Below, piece after piece: positions 17,414 through 27,237 of a stretch of DNA of 64,000 nt (the first letter of the stretch is position 1; the number at the start of each line of letters is the position of its first letter). Location of the stretch: the NCBI RefSeq assembly GCF_026341815.1, contig NZ_JAPENX010000001.1:3100001-3164000 (forward strand), read 5' to 3'. The notes beneath the pieces were generated by a model. It worked only from the letters and a program-made list of their open reading frames with translations. It was not told the DNA's origin and ran no database searches. The stretch comes from Streptomyces sp. NBC_00572. Lineage in GTDB: Bacteria > Actinomycetota > Actinomycetes > Streptomycetales > Streptomycetaceae. The position numbers and the translations under genes are program-made.

Positions 17414-18487
17414 TCAGCGGCCGGTCTTGGGGGCCTTCCAGCGGGCGATGCCGCGGGCCACCAGATTGAGGATCATGACGAAGGCGATCAGGACGAGCGC
17501 GGCTGCCCATGCGCGGGACACGGCTGCGTCGGTGCCGACCGCGTACTGCTCGTACACGTAGAGCGGCAGGGAGGACTGAGCGCCTTCGAAGGGGTTCGGG
17601 TTGATGAGCTTCGTACCGAACACGAGGAGCAGGATCGGGGCCGTCTCGCCGGTGATTCGGGCGACCGCGAGCATGACGCCCGTGGTGATGCCGCCGATCG
17701 CGGTGGGCAGGACCACCTTCAGGATGGTGCGCCACTTGGGGATGCCGAGGGCGAGGGAGGCCTCACGGAGCTCGTTCGGGACGAGCTTGAGCATCTCCTC
17801 GGTGGAGCGGACCACGACCGGCATCATCAGGATGGCGAGGGCCATCGCGCCGGCGAAACCGGAGGGGCCGAAGCCCAGCATCAGGTTCCAGGTGGCGAGG
17901 ATGAAGAGGCCGGCGACGATCGACGGGATGCCCGTCATGACGTCGACGAAGAAAGTGACGGCCTGGGCGAGCTTCCCGCCGCCGTACTCGACGAGGTAGA
18001 CGGCGGTCAGGAGGCCGATCGGGGCGGCGATCACGGTCGCGATGGCGACCTGCTCGATGGTGCCGAGCAGCGCGTGGTAGACGCCGCCGCCGGCCTCGGC
18101 GTCGAGGACGCCGTTCATCGAGTGGCTCAGGAAGTACGGGTCGAGGACTTCCATGCCCTTGCTGATCGTGACCCAGCCGAGGGAGACCAGCGGGACGACG
18201 GCGAGCACGAAGCAGACCCAGACCAGGCTGGTGGCGACGTTGTCCTTGGCCTGACGCCTGCCCTCGACCTTGGTGGTCAGCGCGTACGTGGTGAGGACGA
18301 AGAGCAGCGCGGCGATCATGCCCCACTGGACCTTGCTGTGCCAGCCGGCGGCGAGGCCGATGCCGACGGCCGCGGCGATGGAGCCGGCGGCGATGGCGAT
18401 CGGGCTCCAGCGGGGGAGGCGGGCGCTGGAGAGCGAACTGGCGCGCTTGACCGTCGAGACCGGACGATCCTGTATGGCGTGGCTCAT
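17414..18487 (-). CDS. pstA: Phosphate ABC transporter permease PstA
   Basis: This 357-residue permease forms half of the PstCA channel. It is longer than typical because of an N-terminal extension with three extra hydrophobic segments (about 30-75) before the conserved domain. The cytoplasmic EAA-like loop is REASLALGIPKWRTILKVVLP, followed by GGITTGVMLAVARITGETAP, a strong PstA signature. Its start overlaps the pstC stop by 4 nt, so translation is coupled. Confidence 0.95.
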   Translation of the reverse strand: MSHAIQDRPVSTVKRASSLSSARLPRWSPIAIAAGSIAAAVGIGLAAGWHSKVQWGMIAALLFVLTTYALTTKVEGRRQAKDNVATSLVWVCFVLAVVPLVSLGWVTISKGMEVLDPYFLSHSMNGVLDAEAGGGVYHALLGTIEQVAIATVIAAPIGLLTAVYLVEYGGGKLAQAVTFFVDVMTGIPSIVAGLFILATWNLMLGFGPSGFAGAMALAILMMPVVVRSTEEMLKLVPNELREASLALGIPKWRTILKVVLPTAIGGITTGVMLAVARITGETAPILLLVFGTKLINPNPFEGAQSSLPLYVYEQYAVGTDAAVSRAWAAALVLIAFVMILNLVARGIARWKAPKTGR

Positions 18488-19458
18488 GCCGCTGCCCCCG
18501 AGTACTCCTTGCGGCGGCCGATGATCCAGCGGGCGGCGCCGTTGACCAGCAGGGTGATGGCGAAGAGGACGAGACCGGACGCGATCAGCGCGTCCCGGCC
18601 GAACTCGTTGGCCTCGTTGAACTTGGCGGCGATGTTCTGCGCGAACGTGCCGCCACCCGGGTCGAGAAGGTGGCCCGAGATGAGGAAGCTGGGGGAGAGG
18701 ACCACGGCGACGGCCATGGTCTCGCCGAGTGCGCGGCCGAGGCCCAGCATGGAGGCGGAGATGATGCCGGAGCGGCCGAAGGGCAGCACCGACATGCGGA
18801 TGACCTCCCAGCGCGTGGCGCCGAGGGCGAGGGCGGCTTCCTCGTGCATCTTCGGGGCCTGGAGGAAGACCTCACGGGTGACGTTGGTGATGATCGGAAG
18901 GATCATGATCGCCAGGAGGATGCCCACGGTGAAGAGGTTGCGGGCGGGGCCTTCGTTGGCCTTGTCGAAGATGTACGTCCAGCCGAAGTACTGGTCGAGC
19001 CACTTGTTGAGGCCGTCCAGATACGGGACGAGGAAGATCGCGCCCCAGAGGCCGTAGATGATGCTGGGCACGGCGGCGAGCAGGTCGACGACGTACGCGA
19101 GCGGCTTGGCCAGCTTGCGCGGGGCGTAGTGCGAGATGAAGAGCGCGATGCCGATCGCGACGGGCACGGCGATGACCATCGCGACGATCGACGAGACGAT
19201 CGTGCCGAAGGCGAGGACGGCGATGCCGAAGACCGGCGGGTCGCCGGCCGGGTTCCACTCGAAGGTGGTGAAGAAGTTGGCGCTGTCGTCCGAGATCGCG
19301 AGGACGGCGCGGTAGGTGAGGAAGCCGGCGATCGCGGCCATGATCACGAGGAGGGTGATGCCGGAACCTCGGGAGAGCCCGCTGAAGATGCGGTCCCCGG
19401 GGCGCGAGGCGCTCTTGGCGCGCCGGCTCCTCTGTATGTCTGGTGTGCTGGTAGCCAT
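18484..19458 (-). CDS. pstC: Phosphate ABC transporter permease PstC
   Basis: This 324-residue permease has six main helices. The conserved EAA loop is EEAALALGATRWEVIRMSVL, followed by RSGIISASMLGLGRALGETM as in PstC. The N-terminus is basic and cytoplasmic. It lies 107 nt downstream of pstS, and the gap holds an 18-bp stem-loop that probably makes pstS transcripts more abundant than the full operon. Confidence 0.95.
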   Translation of the reverse strand: MATSTPDIQRSRRAKSASRPGDRIFSGLSRGSGITLLVIMAAIAGFLTYRAVLAISDDSANFFTTFEWNPAGDPPVFGIAVLAFGTIVSSIVAMVIAVPVAIGIALFISHYAPRKLAKPLAYVVDLLAAVPSIIYGLWGAIFLVPYLDGLNKWLDQYFGWTYIFDKANEGPARNLFTVGILLAIMILPIITNVTREVFLQAPKMHEEAALALGATRWEVIRMSVLPFGRSGIISASMLGLGRALGETMAVAVVLSPSFLISGHLLDPGGGTFAQNIAAKFNEANEFGRDALIASGLVLFAITLLVNGAARWIIGRRKEYSGAAA

Positions 19459-19520
19459 CTGCTTCTCCGGTCTGCGGGGCCCCTACGGATGTACGGGCTC
19501 CTGGCGGCGGTGCACCGGAT

Positions 19521-19559
19521 GCCGGGTCCGGCCCCCCGGTGCGGGGGGCCGGACCCGGC
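19521..19559 (-). terminator. Intercistronic stem-loop between pstS and pstC
   Basis: Perfect 18-bp arms (GCCGGGTCCGGCCCCCCG and its complement) enclose a 3-nt loop. It begins only 6 nt past the pstS stop. The position fits partial termination or a 3'-end stabiliser that raises pstS over pstCAB, a known feature of pst operons. Confidence 0.82.
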
Positions 19560-19565
19560 CGGGGG

Positions 19566-20708
19566 TCAGGACAGGGTGGGGACGATCGCGCGGACCTTCG
19601 CGGCGATCTCGGCCGGGAGCGGGGCGTAGCCGGCGTCGGCGAGGACCTTCTGGCCCTCCTCGCTCACGGTGTAGTTGAGGAAGGCCTTCAGGGTCGGCAG
19701 GGTCTCCGCCTTGTTGCCCTTGTCGCAGGCGATCTCGTAGGTGACGAGGACGATCGGGTAGGCGCCCTCGGCCTTCGTGGCGTAGTCGAGGGAGAGGGCG
19801 ACGTCGTTGCCCTTGCCCTTGACCTTGGCGGCGGCGATGGCCTTGGACGCGTTCTCCGAGGAGGCGGCGACGGGGGCGGCGGCACCGGTGTTGATGGCGA
19901 CCGTGGAGATCTTGTTCGCGGTGGCGTACGAGAGCTCGAAGTAGCCGATGGAGCCCTCGGCGTCCTTGACCGCGGTGGCGACACCGGAGGAGCCGTTGGC
20001 GGCCTGGCCACCCTGGGCGGGCCACGACTTCGACTTCGGGTCGTGCTTCCAGTCGGCCGCGGCGGCGGTCGAGAGGTACTTGCCCAGGTTCTGGGTGGTG
20101 CCCGACTCGTCCGAGCGGTGGAAGGCCTGGATCGTGCTGTCGGGGAGCTTGGCGCCCGGGTTCAGCTTGGCGATCGCCGGGTCGTTCCACTTGGTGATCT
20201 TGTTGTCGAAGATCTTGGCGATGGTGGAGGCGTCGAGGATCAGGTTGTCCACGCCGTCCAGCTTGTAGCCGATGGCGATGGGGCCGCCGACCATGGGCAG
20301 GTTGACGCCCGTGCCGCCCTTGCAGATCTTCTGCGACTCGGCGACCTCTTCGTCCTTCAGGGCGGAGTCGGAGCCCGCGAAGGCGACCTGGCCCTGGTTG
20401 AACTTGGTGATGCCGCCGCCGGAGCCGATGCCCTGGTAGTTGATCTCGACGCCGGAGCACGCGGCCTGGAAGTTCTTGACCCACAGGTCCATCGCGTTCT
20501 TCTGCGCGCTGGACCCGGCGGCGAGGAGCTGGCCCTTGGCGCCCTCGCAGGCGATGTTGGAGGCGGCGGCGGAGGTCTGCTTGCCGCTTTCCTTGGCCGG
20601 CGTCTCCGTGTTGTTGTCCGACCCACACGCCGAGAGGACGAGCGCACCGGAGACGACGAGGGCACCGATCGCGGAGGCGCGAAGCCCGTTCTTGCGCGAA
20701 AGCTTCAC
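19566..20708 (-). CDS. pstS: Phosphate-binding lipoprotein PstS
   Basis: This 380-residue extracytoplasmic phosphate receptor delivers phosphate to PstCA. The signal peptide ends in a lipobox (VLSACGS, Cys28), so it is a lipoprotein. Ligand-binding motifs of the family are visible: LLAAGSSAQKNAMDLW, YQGIGSGGGITKF, FAGSDSALKDEE and AFHRSDESGTTQN. The GTG start follows GGAAGGA. A clear PHO box lies about 150-170 nt upstream, so it should be induced by PhoP under phosphate limitation. Confidence 0.97.
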   Translation of the reverse strand: MKLSRKNGLRASAIGALVVSGALVLSACGSDNNTETPAKESGKQTSAAASNIACEGAKGQLLAAGSSAQKNAMDLWVKNFQAACSGVEINYQGIGSGGGITKFNQGQVAFAGSDSALKDEEVAESQKICKGGTGVNLPMVGGPIAIGYKLDGVDNLILDASTIAKIFDNKITKWNDPAIAKLNPGAKLPDSTIQAFHRSDESGTTQNLGKYLSTAAAADWKHDPKSKSWPAQGGQAANGSSGVATAVKDAEGSIGYFELSYATANKISTVAINTGAAAPVAASSENASKAIAAAKVKGKGNDVALSLDYATKAEGAYPIVLVTYEIACDKGNKAETLPTLKAFLNYTVSEEGQKVLADAGYAPLPAEIAAKVRAIVPTLS

Positions 20709-20856
20709 TTTCGGGTGTTCCTTCCAGAAGCCGCCCTGTCGCGGACCGAGTGTCCCGAACGTTCTACGGCGGCGTGTGTCGGTTGGTGGTGCATCGCTGT
20801 GCTCTGTGCACCGTGTAAGGCCGAAATTAGGCAGAACAGGTGAAGCGGTCGGCCGC

Positions 20857-20878
20857 ACAGAGTGAACGGAAAGTGAAC
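20857..20878 (-). promoter_or_regulatory. pstS: PHO box (PhoP binding site) of pstS
   Basis: On the minus strand two adjacent 11-nt direct repeats read GTTCACTTTCC and GTTCACTCTGT, matching the Streptomyces PHO-box unit. A degenerate further unit, CTTCACCTGTT, lies 11 nt downstream in phase. A -10-like TAATTT follows at about 20825-20830. The 5' region 20709-21130 has no gene. Confidence 0.88.
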
Positions 20879-21047
20879 CGTGCCGTAAGGCCGGGTGCGG
20901 GTGGAGCGGGGCTGGGCGGGACGGACGCGTGCGCTTCCGGTTGCTACCAGCCGTTGTCCCGTATCGGGCACGATGCAGGAGGAGGACATACGCGATACGC
21001 GTGACCCGGAACGACCGTCCAGGACCTTCTCCCGCTGTTGCGTCGCA

Positions 21048-21091
21048 CCGGAGCGCCGGAGCACCGGAGCACCGGAGCACCGGAGCTCCGG
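21048..21091. repeat. Tandem 8-nt repeats CCGGAGCA in the pstS upstream region
   Basis: Five consecutive 8-nt units (CCGGAGCG, three perfect CCGGAGCA, CCGGAGCT) are followed by a partial sixth. They lie between the end of the NUDIX gene (21131) and the PHO box of pstS. The array may be unstable in length. No function is evident. Confidence 0.7.
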
Positions 21092-21130
21092 GCGGGGGCG
21101 GCGACAAGGCGCCGTTCGACCCCGCCCTGC

Positions 21131-21583
21131 TCAGCCCCGGGTGGCGCCGGGCGACGACTCGCGGGCGTCCCGCAGTCTGAGGAACGTGCCGATCAGGTCC
21201 TTGTCCCTGTCCTGCGTGAGGCAGGTCCGTGCGGCTTCCGGGGCGAGCCACAGCAGACGCGTCACTTCCCGGTTCGGCTCGAACGAGCCGCCCGTGGCCT
21301 CGGCCGCCCAGTAGCGGACCTCCTTGGGGCGGTCCTGGACCCGGTAGTGGACGGTGGACAGCTCGACGCCCAGCACGCACGTCATGCCGGTCTCCTCCCG
21401 AACCTCGCGGACCGCTGCCGCTCGCGCCTCTTCTCCGGACTTCAGCTTGCCCTTGGGGTGAGACCAATCGGACCACTTCGGTCGGAAGACCACGGCGATC
21501 TCGATGCCGTGGCCGGATCGCGCCGGGCGCCAGAGGACGCAGCCGGCGGCGAGGATCGGGGGTTCGGGGGCGGGGACGGTCAT
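21131..21583 (-). CDS. NUDIX hydrolase
   Basis: This 150-residue hydrolase cleaves nucleoside diphosphate-linked substrates. The NUDIX box is complete: GKLKSGEEARAAAVREVREE followed by TGM. The N-terminal strand AAGCVLWRP and the KWSDWSHPKGKL lead-in resemble MutT1-type enzymes that accept 8-oxo-GTP or diadenosine/inositol polyphosphates; which one cannot be told. It overlaps the CHAD gene by 4 nt and is the last gene of ppk-CHAD-NUDIX. The same trio is conserved in actinobacteria, which suggests a role in polyphosphate or polyphosphorylated metabolite turnover. Confidence 0.92.
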   Translation of the reverse strand: MTVPAPEPPILAAGCVLWRPARSGHGIEIAVVFRPKWSDWSHPKGKLKSGEEARAAAVREVREETGMTCVLGVELSTVHYRVQDRPKEVRYWAAEATGGSFEPNREVTRLLWLAPEAARTCLTQDRDKDLIGTFLRLRDARESSPGATRG

Positions 21584-22563
21584 GGGACCGGCGCCGTCGT
21601 TCTCCGCCAGGCACGCTGGAAGGCGAAGCGGGAGGCTTCGACCTCGTGGCGTTGGTCGGCGTGGAGGACACCCAGGGCGTAGGCCGTCGCCGGGGCGATG
21701 CGCGGGGTGCGGGCGGCCGCGGCGGCGGCCGAGGCGGCTTCGGCGGCGTCGCGGTGCCGGTCCAGGGCCCGGGCGGCCTCGTACAGCACGGAGTCGGGTT
21801 CGCCCCCGATGTGCAGGGCCTCGGTGGCGTAGCGGTGCAGCCGGAGCAGGAGCCGTGTCTGGTGCCAGGGCGCGTCCTGGCTCTCCCCGGCGGCCAGCGC
21901 GAGCGCCTCCGCGTTGTACGGGTGGGCCGCCCGCGTCAGGGGCAGGGTGGCCACCGCGTCCAGGAGGCGCCGTTCGGCGAGCTCGGCGGGGCCGTCCAGG
22001 ACCTCGACGGCCGGGGCCCCGCCCACCGGGCCGAGCGGTACCTCGGAGGCGAGGAGCGCGACGGCGTCGGCGACCGCGTGGAAGCGGGCCGAGCCCAGGG
22101 CCTGCAGCGATGCCGAGTGGGCTCGGGTACGGGCCAGGGTCAGCTGCCGTTCGAGCAGGGCGCCCGCCCGGGCGGCTCCCACGGTGAGACCGGCCGCCTC
22201 GCTGCCGCGGGCGGCGGGGACGGGCCCCGCTCCGTTCGATAGGCGGGACAGCGCGTCCACCAGGCGGACGAGCCGTGAGGTGCAGGCCTGCTCCAGGGCC
22301 AGTGTCCCGGAGAGCCAGGCGAGCTCGGGGCGCAGCTGGTCCGCCCAGGCCGTGTCGAGCAGCGGCCGGAACGTGTGGAGCGTCCCGCCGATCCGGCGGG
22401 CGGCGGCCCGCAGCGTGCGGGCGGCCTCCTCCGCTCCGGCCGTGTCCGAGCCGCTCTCGCCGTGGAGCCGGAGGCCGCGGAGGAAGTCCGCGGCTCGGGC
22501 GTGCAGGTAGGGGGCCAGGACCTCGCCCGCCGTGACGTCCTGTGAGTGGTCAGGGTTGTGCAC
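21580..22563 (-). CDS. CHAD domain protein
   Basis: This 327-residue helical protein has CHAD features: regularly spaced His, Arg and Lys on long helices ([47 protein letters not shown]). CHAD domains bind polyphosphate granules, which agrees with the position directly after ppk (14-nt overlap) and before the NUDIX gene (4-nt overlap). The GTG start was chosen because it keeps the whole domain and lies within the ppk end. It is likely a polyphosphate-associated scaffold rather than an enzyme. Confidence 0.88.
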   Translation of the reverse strand: MHNPDHSQDVTAGEVLAPYLHARAADFLRGLRLHGESGSDTAGAEEAARTLRAAARRIGGTLHTFRPLLDTAWADQLRPELAWLSGTLALEQACTSRLVRLVDALSRLSNGAGPVPAARGSEAAGLTVGAARAGALLERQLTLARTRAHSASLQALGSARFHAVADAVALLASEVPLGPVGGAPAVEVLDGPAELAERRLLDAVATLPLTRAAHPYNAEALALAAGESQDAPWHQTRLLLRLHRYATEALHIGGEPDSVLYEAARALDRHRDAAEAASAAAAAARTPRIAPATAYALGVLHADQRHEVEASRFAFQRAWRRTTAPVP

Positions 22564-24826
22564 GCCGGCGCCTCCGCGCGTCGATGAGCATCTCCTGGAC
22601 GTGCCGTAGGGGGCGGCCCTCGGGGTCGGTCGCGTGCCGCGTCCAGTTCCCGTCGGGGCCGAGGTGCCAGGAGGAGGTGGTGTCGGACATTCCGGTCTCC
22701 AGGAGCCGGGTGAGCGCGGCCCGGTGCGCCGGGTCGGAGACCCGTACGAGGGCCTCGATCCGGCGGTCCAGGTTGCGGTGCATCATGTCGGCGCTGCCGA
22801 ACCAGACCTCGGGTTCGCCGCCGTTGCCGAAGGCGAAGACCCGGGAGTGCTCCAGGAAGCGGCCGAGGATCGAACGGACCCGGATGTTCTCCGAGAGGCC
22901 GGTGACGCCGGGGCGTACGGCGCAGATGCCGCGGACCCAGATGTCGACCGGGACGCCGGCCCGCGAGGCCTGGTAGCAGGCGTCGATGACGGCCTCGTCG
23001 ACCATCGAGTTGACCTTGATCCGCACGTACGCGGGCCGGCCGGCGCGGTGGTGGGCGATCTCCTTGGTGATCCGGGAGACCAGCCCGTCGCGCAGCGACT
23101 TCGGGGCGGTGAGCAGCCGCCGGTACGTCTCGCGGCGGGAGTAGCCGGAGAGCCGGTTGAACAGGTCGGAGAGGTCCGCGCCGACCTGCGGGTCGGCGGT
23201 CAGCAGGCCCAGGTCCTCGTACAGGCGGGCCGTCTTCGGGTGGTAGTTGCCGGTGCCGACGTGCGAGTAGCGGCGGAGCAGCTCGCCCTCCTGCCGTACG
23301 ACCAGGGACAGCTTGCAGTGGGTCTTCAGGCCGACGAGGCCGTAGACGACGTGGCAGCCGGCCTCCTCCAGCTTGCGCGCCCACTTGATGTTGGCCTGCT
23401 CGTCGAAGCGGGCCTTGATCTCGACGAGGACCAGGACCTGCTTGCCGGACTCGGCGGCGTCGATGAGGGCGTCGACTATCGGCGAGTCGCCCGAGGTCCG
23501 GTACAGCGTCTGCTTGATCGCCAGCACGTCCGGGTCGGCCGCCGCCTGCTCCAGGAAGGCCTGCACGGACGTCGAGAACGAGTCGTACGGGTGGTGCAGC
23601 AGCACGTCCCGCTCGCGCAGCGCCGCGAAGATGTCCGGTGCGGACGCCGACTCGACCTCGGCCAGGTCACGGTGGGTGCCGGCCACGTACTTCGGGTACT
23701 TCAGCTCCGGCCGGTCCTGCCCGGAGATCCCGAACAGACCCGTGAGGTCGAGCGGCCCCGGCAGCGGATAGACCTCGGCGTCGGAGACCTTCAGCTCGCG
23801 GACGAGGAGATCGAGGACGTACGGGTCGATGGACTCCTCGACCTCAAGGCGCACCGGCGGCCCGAAGCGGCGCCGCATGAGCTCCTTCTCCAGGGCCTGG
23901 AGGAGGTTCTCGGCGTCGTCCTCCTCGACCTCCAGGTCCTCGTTCCTGGTCACCCGGAACATGTGGTGCGCCAGCACCTCCATCCCGGGGAACAGCTCCT
24001 CCAGGTGCGCCGCGATCACGTCCTCCAGCGGCACGTACCGCTGCGGGGAGGCCTCCAGGAAGCGGGACAGCAGCGGCGGCACCTTCACGCGCGCGAAGTG
24101 GCGGTGGCCGCTCACCGGATTGCGTACGACCACGGCGAGGTTGAGCGAGAGTCCCGAGATGTACGGGAAGGGGTGTGCCGGGTCCACGGCCAGTGGGGTG
24201 AGGACCGGGAAGATCTGCTGCCGGAACAGGGTGAAGAGCCGCGCCTGTTCCTTCTCCGTGAGCTCGGGCCAGCGGATCAGGTGGATGCCCTCGTCGGCCA
24301 GGGCCGGGGCCACGTCCTGCTGGTAGCAGGCCGCGTGCCGGGCCATGAGCTCGCGCGACCGGGTCCAGATCAGGTCCAGGACCTCGCGGGGCTGGAGGCC
24401 GGAGGCGGATCGGGTGGCGACGCCGGTGGCGATGCGGCGCTTGAGGCCGGCGACCCGGACCATGAAGAACTCGTCGAGGTTGGACGCGAAGATCGCGAGG
24501 AAGTTCGCCCGTTCGAGGAGCGGGGTCGTGGGGTCCTCGGCGAGTTCGAGCACGCGCTCGTTGAACGCGAGCCAGCTGCGTTCCCGGTCGAGGAAACGGC
24601 CCTGCGGCAGCTCGTCGCCGAGCGCGCCGTCGTCCTTGTACGTGTCCGGGTCGGCGTCCAGGTCGGCGTCGATGTCGGTGACGACGGCCCCGTTCACCAC
24701 CTGTGCGCGGTGCGCGGCTATGGAGCCGTGGGACGTCGAGGCGGACGCAGCGGGCGTCTCGGTGGACGACGGGGCGGACTGCGTGGCGGAGGACTGGACC
24801 GGGACCTCGGCGGGCTGCTGGCTCAT
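22550..24826 (-). CDS. ppk: Polyphosphate kinase PPK1
   Basis: This 758-residue kinase makes polyphosphate from ATP reversibly. After a low-complexity Ser/Thr/Pro/Ala N-terminus of about 70 residues, the conserved PPK1 core starts at [19 protein letters not shown]. The catalytic His motifs are present: [17 protein letters not shown] and [20 protein letters not shown], in which the His after GTGNY is the autophosphorylated residue. The ATG at 24826 is the first reasonable start. In Streptomyces ppk is PhoP-controlled and its loss raises antibiotic production (from memory), but I see no convincing PHO box upstream. It begins the ppk-CHAD-NUDIX operon. Confidence 0.96.
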   Translation of the reverse strand: MSQQPAEVPVQSSATQSAPSSTETPAASASTSHGSIAAHRAQVVNGAVVTDIDADLDADPDTYKDDGALGDELPQGRFLDRERSWLAFNERVLELAEDPTTPLLERANFLAIFASNLDEFFMVRVAGLKRRIATGVATRSASGLQPREVLDLIWTRSRELMARHAACYQQDVAPALADEGIHLIRWPELTEKEQARLFTLFRQQIFPVLTPLAVDPAHPFPYISGLSLNLAVVVRNPVSGHRHFARVKVPPLLSRFLEASPQRYVPLEDVIAAHLEELFPGMEVLAHHMFRVTRNEDLEVEEDDAENLLQALEKELMRRRFGPPVRLEVEESIDPYVLDLLVRELKVSDAEVYPLPGPLDLTGLFGISGQDRPELKYPKYVAGTHRDLAEVESASAPDIFAALRERDVLLHHPYDSFSTSVQAFLEQAAADPDVLAIKQTLYRTSGDSPIVDALIDAAESGKQVLVLVEIKARFDEQANIKWARKLEEAGCHVVYGLVGLKTHCKLSLVVRQEGELLRRYSHVGTGNYHPKTARLYEDLGLLTADPQVGADLSDLFNRLSGYSRRETYRRLLTAPKSLRDGLVSRITKEIAHHRAGRPAYVRIKVNSMVDEAVIDACYQASRAGVPVDIWVRGICAVRPGVTGLSENIRVRSILGRFLEHSRVFAFGNGGEPEVWFGSADMMHRNLDRRIEALVRVSDPAHRAALTRLLETGMSDTTSSWHLGPDGNWTRHATDPEGRPLRHVQEMLIDARRRRRAQP

Positions 24827-24978
24827 GACCCCATTCTTCCGCGCGAAGGGGTGGTCGGGCGCGTCGGAGCGGGCCGTGGGGGAGGGAAGTCTCCCTTTGG
24901 GGAGGGCCGCCCTTCCGGGCGGGGGCACGGAGCGCTTCATTGCGTGAGCGTCGCAAGCGCGTCTGAATGGCCGGTAAC

Positions 24979-24992
24979 GACGACATGTCGTC
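24979..24992. promoter_or_regulatory. 14-nt palindrome upstream of ppk
   Basis: GACGACATGTCGTC is a perfect palindrome 153 nt upstream of the ppk start, in the gene-free stretch 24827-25038. It could be an operator. No regulator is assigned. Confidence 0.3.
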
Positions 24993-25002
24993 CCGGAATC
25001 GG

Positions 25003-25028
25003 GGGCGGGGCCGTGTGCGGCCCCGCCC
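25003..25028 (-). terminator. Stem-loop after ABC permease gene
   Basis: GGGCGGGGCCG and its exact complement form an 11-bp stem around TGTG. It begins 10 nt past the stop of the ABC permease gene at 25039 and insulates ppk from that operon. Confidence 0.78.
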
Positions 25029-25038
25029 GCTTGATCCT

Positions 25039-25995
25039 TTAGGGGTGCCGGGCGCGCAGGACGCGGAAGGCGGCGAAGAGCGCGAGGGCGGCGAGGGCGA
25101 GGACGATGCCGGTCTCGATGAGCTGGGTGGGCCAGAAGTGTGAGCCGGGGTGGTAGTCGAGGTACTGGGCGGCTATCGGCTCTTGGGGGAGGCAGCTGCC
25201 GTCGATGGCGGGGACGGGTTCGCTGGAGCAGAACCAGCCGGGCCAACGTTCCCCGGAGGCGCTGATCAGGCCTTGTTCCATGAGCAGGCCGTGCTCGGGC
25301 ATGGTGAGGACGGTGGACTCCGCGTCCGCCGGGCCGGTGATGGTCGTCACCGGCAGGAAGTCCCAGCGGCGGGCGCCGAGGATCAGCAGGACCAGGCCCA
25401 CGACCCCGCCGGTCACGGCCATGGCCACGAGGGTGCGGCGGATCAGCAGACCGACGAGGGCGCCGACGGCGACGGCGAGCAGGACGTAGGCGACGAGGAC
25501 GGTCCCGGTGGCCTCGTAACTGCCCCGGTCGGCCCAGTGGAGCTCGCTGCTGCCGCCGACCCGTACCCAGCCCAGCGCGTAGACGGCCATCAGCAGGAGC
25601 GTGGCTCCCACGGCCGCCGCCGTGGACGTCAGCAGCTTCGAGCCGAGCCATCGGGCCGGGCTGATCGACTGGGTGAGGGAGAGCTTGTACGTCCCCGATT
25701 CCAGCTCGCGGGCGATGAGCGGGCCCGCGACGAAGGCGCCGACCAGGAGGGGGAGCAGGACCACGCCCATGGAGAAGTACTCCATGGCCCAGCGGAGCGT
25801 TGCGTACCCGCGGTTGTCGTGGGACGGGACCTGGTAGCCGTCCTGTACGTACACGTCCGGTGTCTGCGCGTCCCAGATCCGCAGCCCCCCGATCACGGCC
25901 AGGGCCAGGACCACCAGGCCCCCCGCCAGCCACAGCGTCCGCCGGTACTGGCGGACCGTCACCCAGTAGGGGCCCTTCAGGGCGAGGGTGCTCAT
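25039..25995 (-). CDS. ABC exporter permease, six-helix type
   Basis: This 318-residue membrane protein has a short basic N-terminus ([15 protein letters not shown]) and helices near 25-45, 75-95, 120-140, 165-185, 190-210 and 290-310. The insert [15 protein letters not shown] between helices is typical of ABC-2 exporters. A large extracytoplasmic loop with paired cysteines ([16 protein letters not shown]) precedes the last helix. It overlaps the ATPase gene by 4 nt. It is the third gene of the GntR-ATPase-permease operon; the substrate is unknown, though YtrA-type operons often respond to cell wall antibiotics. Confidence 0.87.
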   Translation of the reverse strand: MSTLALKGPYWVTVRQYRRTLWLAGGLVVLALAVIGGLRIWDAQTPDVYVQDGYQVPSHDNRGYATLRWAMEYFSMGVVLLPLLVGAFVAGPLIARELESGTYKLSLTQSISPARWLGSKLLTSTAAAVGATLLLMAVYALGWVRVGGSSELHWADRGSYEATGTVLVAYVLLAVAVGALVGLLIRRTLVAMAVTGGVVGLVLLILGARRWDFLPVTTITGPADAESTVLTMPEHGLLMEQGLISASGERWPGWFCSSEPVPAIDGSCLPQEPIAAQYLDYHPGSHFWPTQLIETGIVLALAALALFAAFRVLRARHP

Positions 25996-26846
25996 GCCGG
26001 GGCTCCTTCGGTGGTGCGGAGGTGGGCGAGGAGGAGGTCCTCAAGGGAGGGCTCCGTGGTCTCCCAGGGGCCTTCGACCGGGCCCTCGCGGCGGATCAGG
26101 GCCGTGAGCTGACGGCCCGTCGTGCGGGATTCGACGACCGTGTGCGGGGCGAGGTCGGCGACCGGGCCCCTGAGCAGGGCGTGGGCGGCGAGGAGTTCGT
26201 CGACGGGTCCGTCGAGGCGGATCCGGCCGCCGTTCAGCAGGAGGAGGTGGTCGCAGGCGCCCTCCAGCTCGGTGAGGATGTGGGAGGACATGACGACGGT
26301 GGTGCCGTGTTCGGCGGCGTCGGCCATGAGCAGGCCCATCAGCTGGTGCCGGGCGAGCGGGTCGAGGTCGGCCATCGGCTCGTCGAGGAGCAGCAGTTCG
26401 GGCCGCTTGCCGAGGGCGAGCGCGAGGGCGACACGGGTGCGCTGGCCGCCGGAGAGGGTCCGAACGACGGCGTCGGGGTCGAGCGCGTCGGCCATGACGC
26501 GCAGGGCGGCGGCCTCGTGCCAGCGGCCCGGGTTGAGCTCGCGGCCCATCCGCAGGGTGTCGGCGACGGTGAGCCGGGGGTGGAGCGGCTTGTCCTGGGC
26601 GACGTACGCGAGGTGTTCGCGGGCCGGGGCGTGGATCGTGCCCTCGGTGGGGCGCAGCAGCCCGGCGGCGAGGGCGAGGAGGGTGGACTTGCCGGCGCCG
26701 TTGGGGCCGACGAGGGCGCAGACGCGGCCGGCGGGGAGGGCGAAGTCGCACTCCCGCAGGGCCCAGCCGGGGCCGGTTCCCCGGCCCCTTCCCCCGTATT
26801 TCTTGCCCAGGAGATCGGCCTCCAGTGCGATGCCGTCTCTTGTCAT
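25992..26846 (-). CDS. ABC exporter ATP-binding subunit
   Basis: This 284-residue ATPase has Walker [12 protein letters not shown], a signature [17 protein letters not shown], Walker [13 protein letters not shown] and switch MSSHILTE. An N-terminal Gly-rich insert ([14 protein letters not shown]) interrupts the first strand. The ATG at 26846 overlaps the GntR stop by 4 nt (ATGA), so the operon is coupled. It powers the permease at 25039. Confidence 0.92.
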   Translation of the reverse strand: MTRDGIALEADLLGKKYGGRGRGTGPGWALRECDFALPAGRVCALVGPNGAGKSTLLALAAGLLRPTEGTIHAPAREHLAYVAQDKPLHPRLTVADTLRMGRELNPGRWHEAAALRVMADALDPDAVVRTLSGGQRTRVALALALGKRPELLLLDEPMADLDPLARHQLMGLLMADAAEHGTTVVMSSHILTELEGACDHLLLLNGGRIRLDGPVDELLAAHALLRGPVADLAPHTVVESRTTGRQLTALIRREGPVEGPWETTEPSLEDLLLAHLRTTEGAPA

Positions 26847-27229
26847 GCGTCGTCCCCCTCGAAGTGTTCCTTCAGTACGGATGTGAAGAGCGCGGCCACG
26901 TCCTCGCGGTCCAGTCCGGCGGTGCGGGCGCGGCGGGCCCAGTCGGCGAGCTCGCCGCGCAGGGGCGAGTCGGCCGGGCCGGTGCCGAGCGTGGCTCGGA
27001 CGAAGGTGCCGAGGCCGCGGCGGGCCTCGACGAGGCCTTCGCGTTCGAGCTCGCGGTAGGCCTTGAGGACCGTGTTGGGGTTGATGGCCGTCGCTTCGAC
27101 GACCTCGCGTGCGGTGGGCAGTCGGTCGCCCGGCTCCAGGAGACCCATCCGGAGGGCCTGTTTCGTCTGCTGGACGATCTGGAGGTAGGTGGCGACGCCA
27201 CTGCGCCGGTCGATGCGGTACTCGACCAC
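26843..27229 (-). CDS. GntR-family repressor, YtrA type
   Basis: This 128-residue regulator has the winged helix of GntR proteins (YLQIVQQTKQALRMGLLEPG, then TAREVVEATAINPNTVLKAY). Its C-terminal tail of about 50 residues is too short for a ligand domain, as in the YtrA subfamily. Such proteins repress the ABC transporter genes next to them. The GTG at 27229 lies 9 nt from a very large palindrome that is probably its own operator. It is the first gene of a three-gene coupled operon. Confidence 0.9.
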   Translation of the reverse strand: MVEYRIDRRSGVATYLQIVQQTKQALRMGLLEPGDRLPTAREVVEATAINPNTVLKAYRELEREGLVEARRGLGTFVRATLGTGPADSPLRGELADWARRARTAGLDREDVAALFTSVLKEHFEGDDA

Positions 27230-27237
27230 GATGCTTC

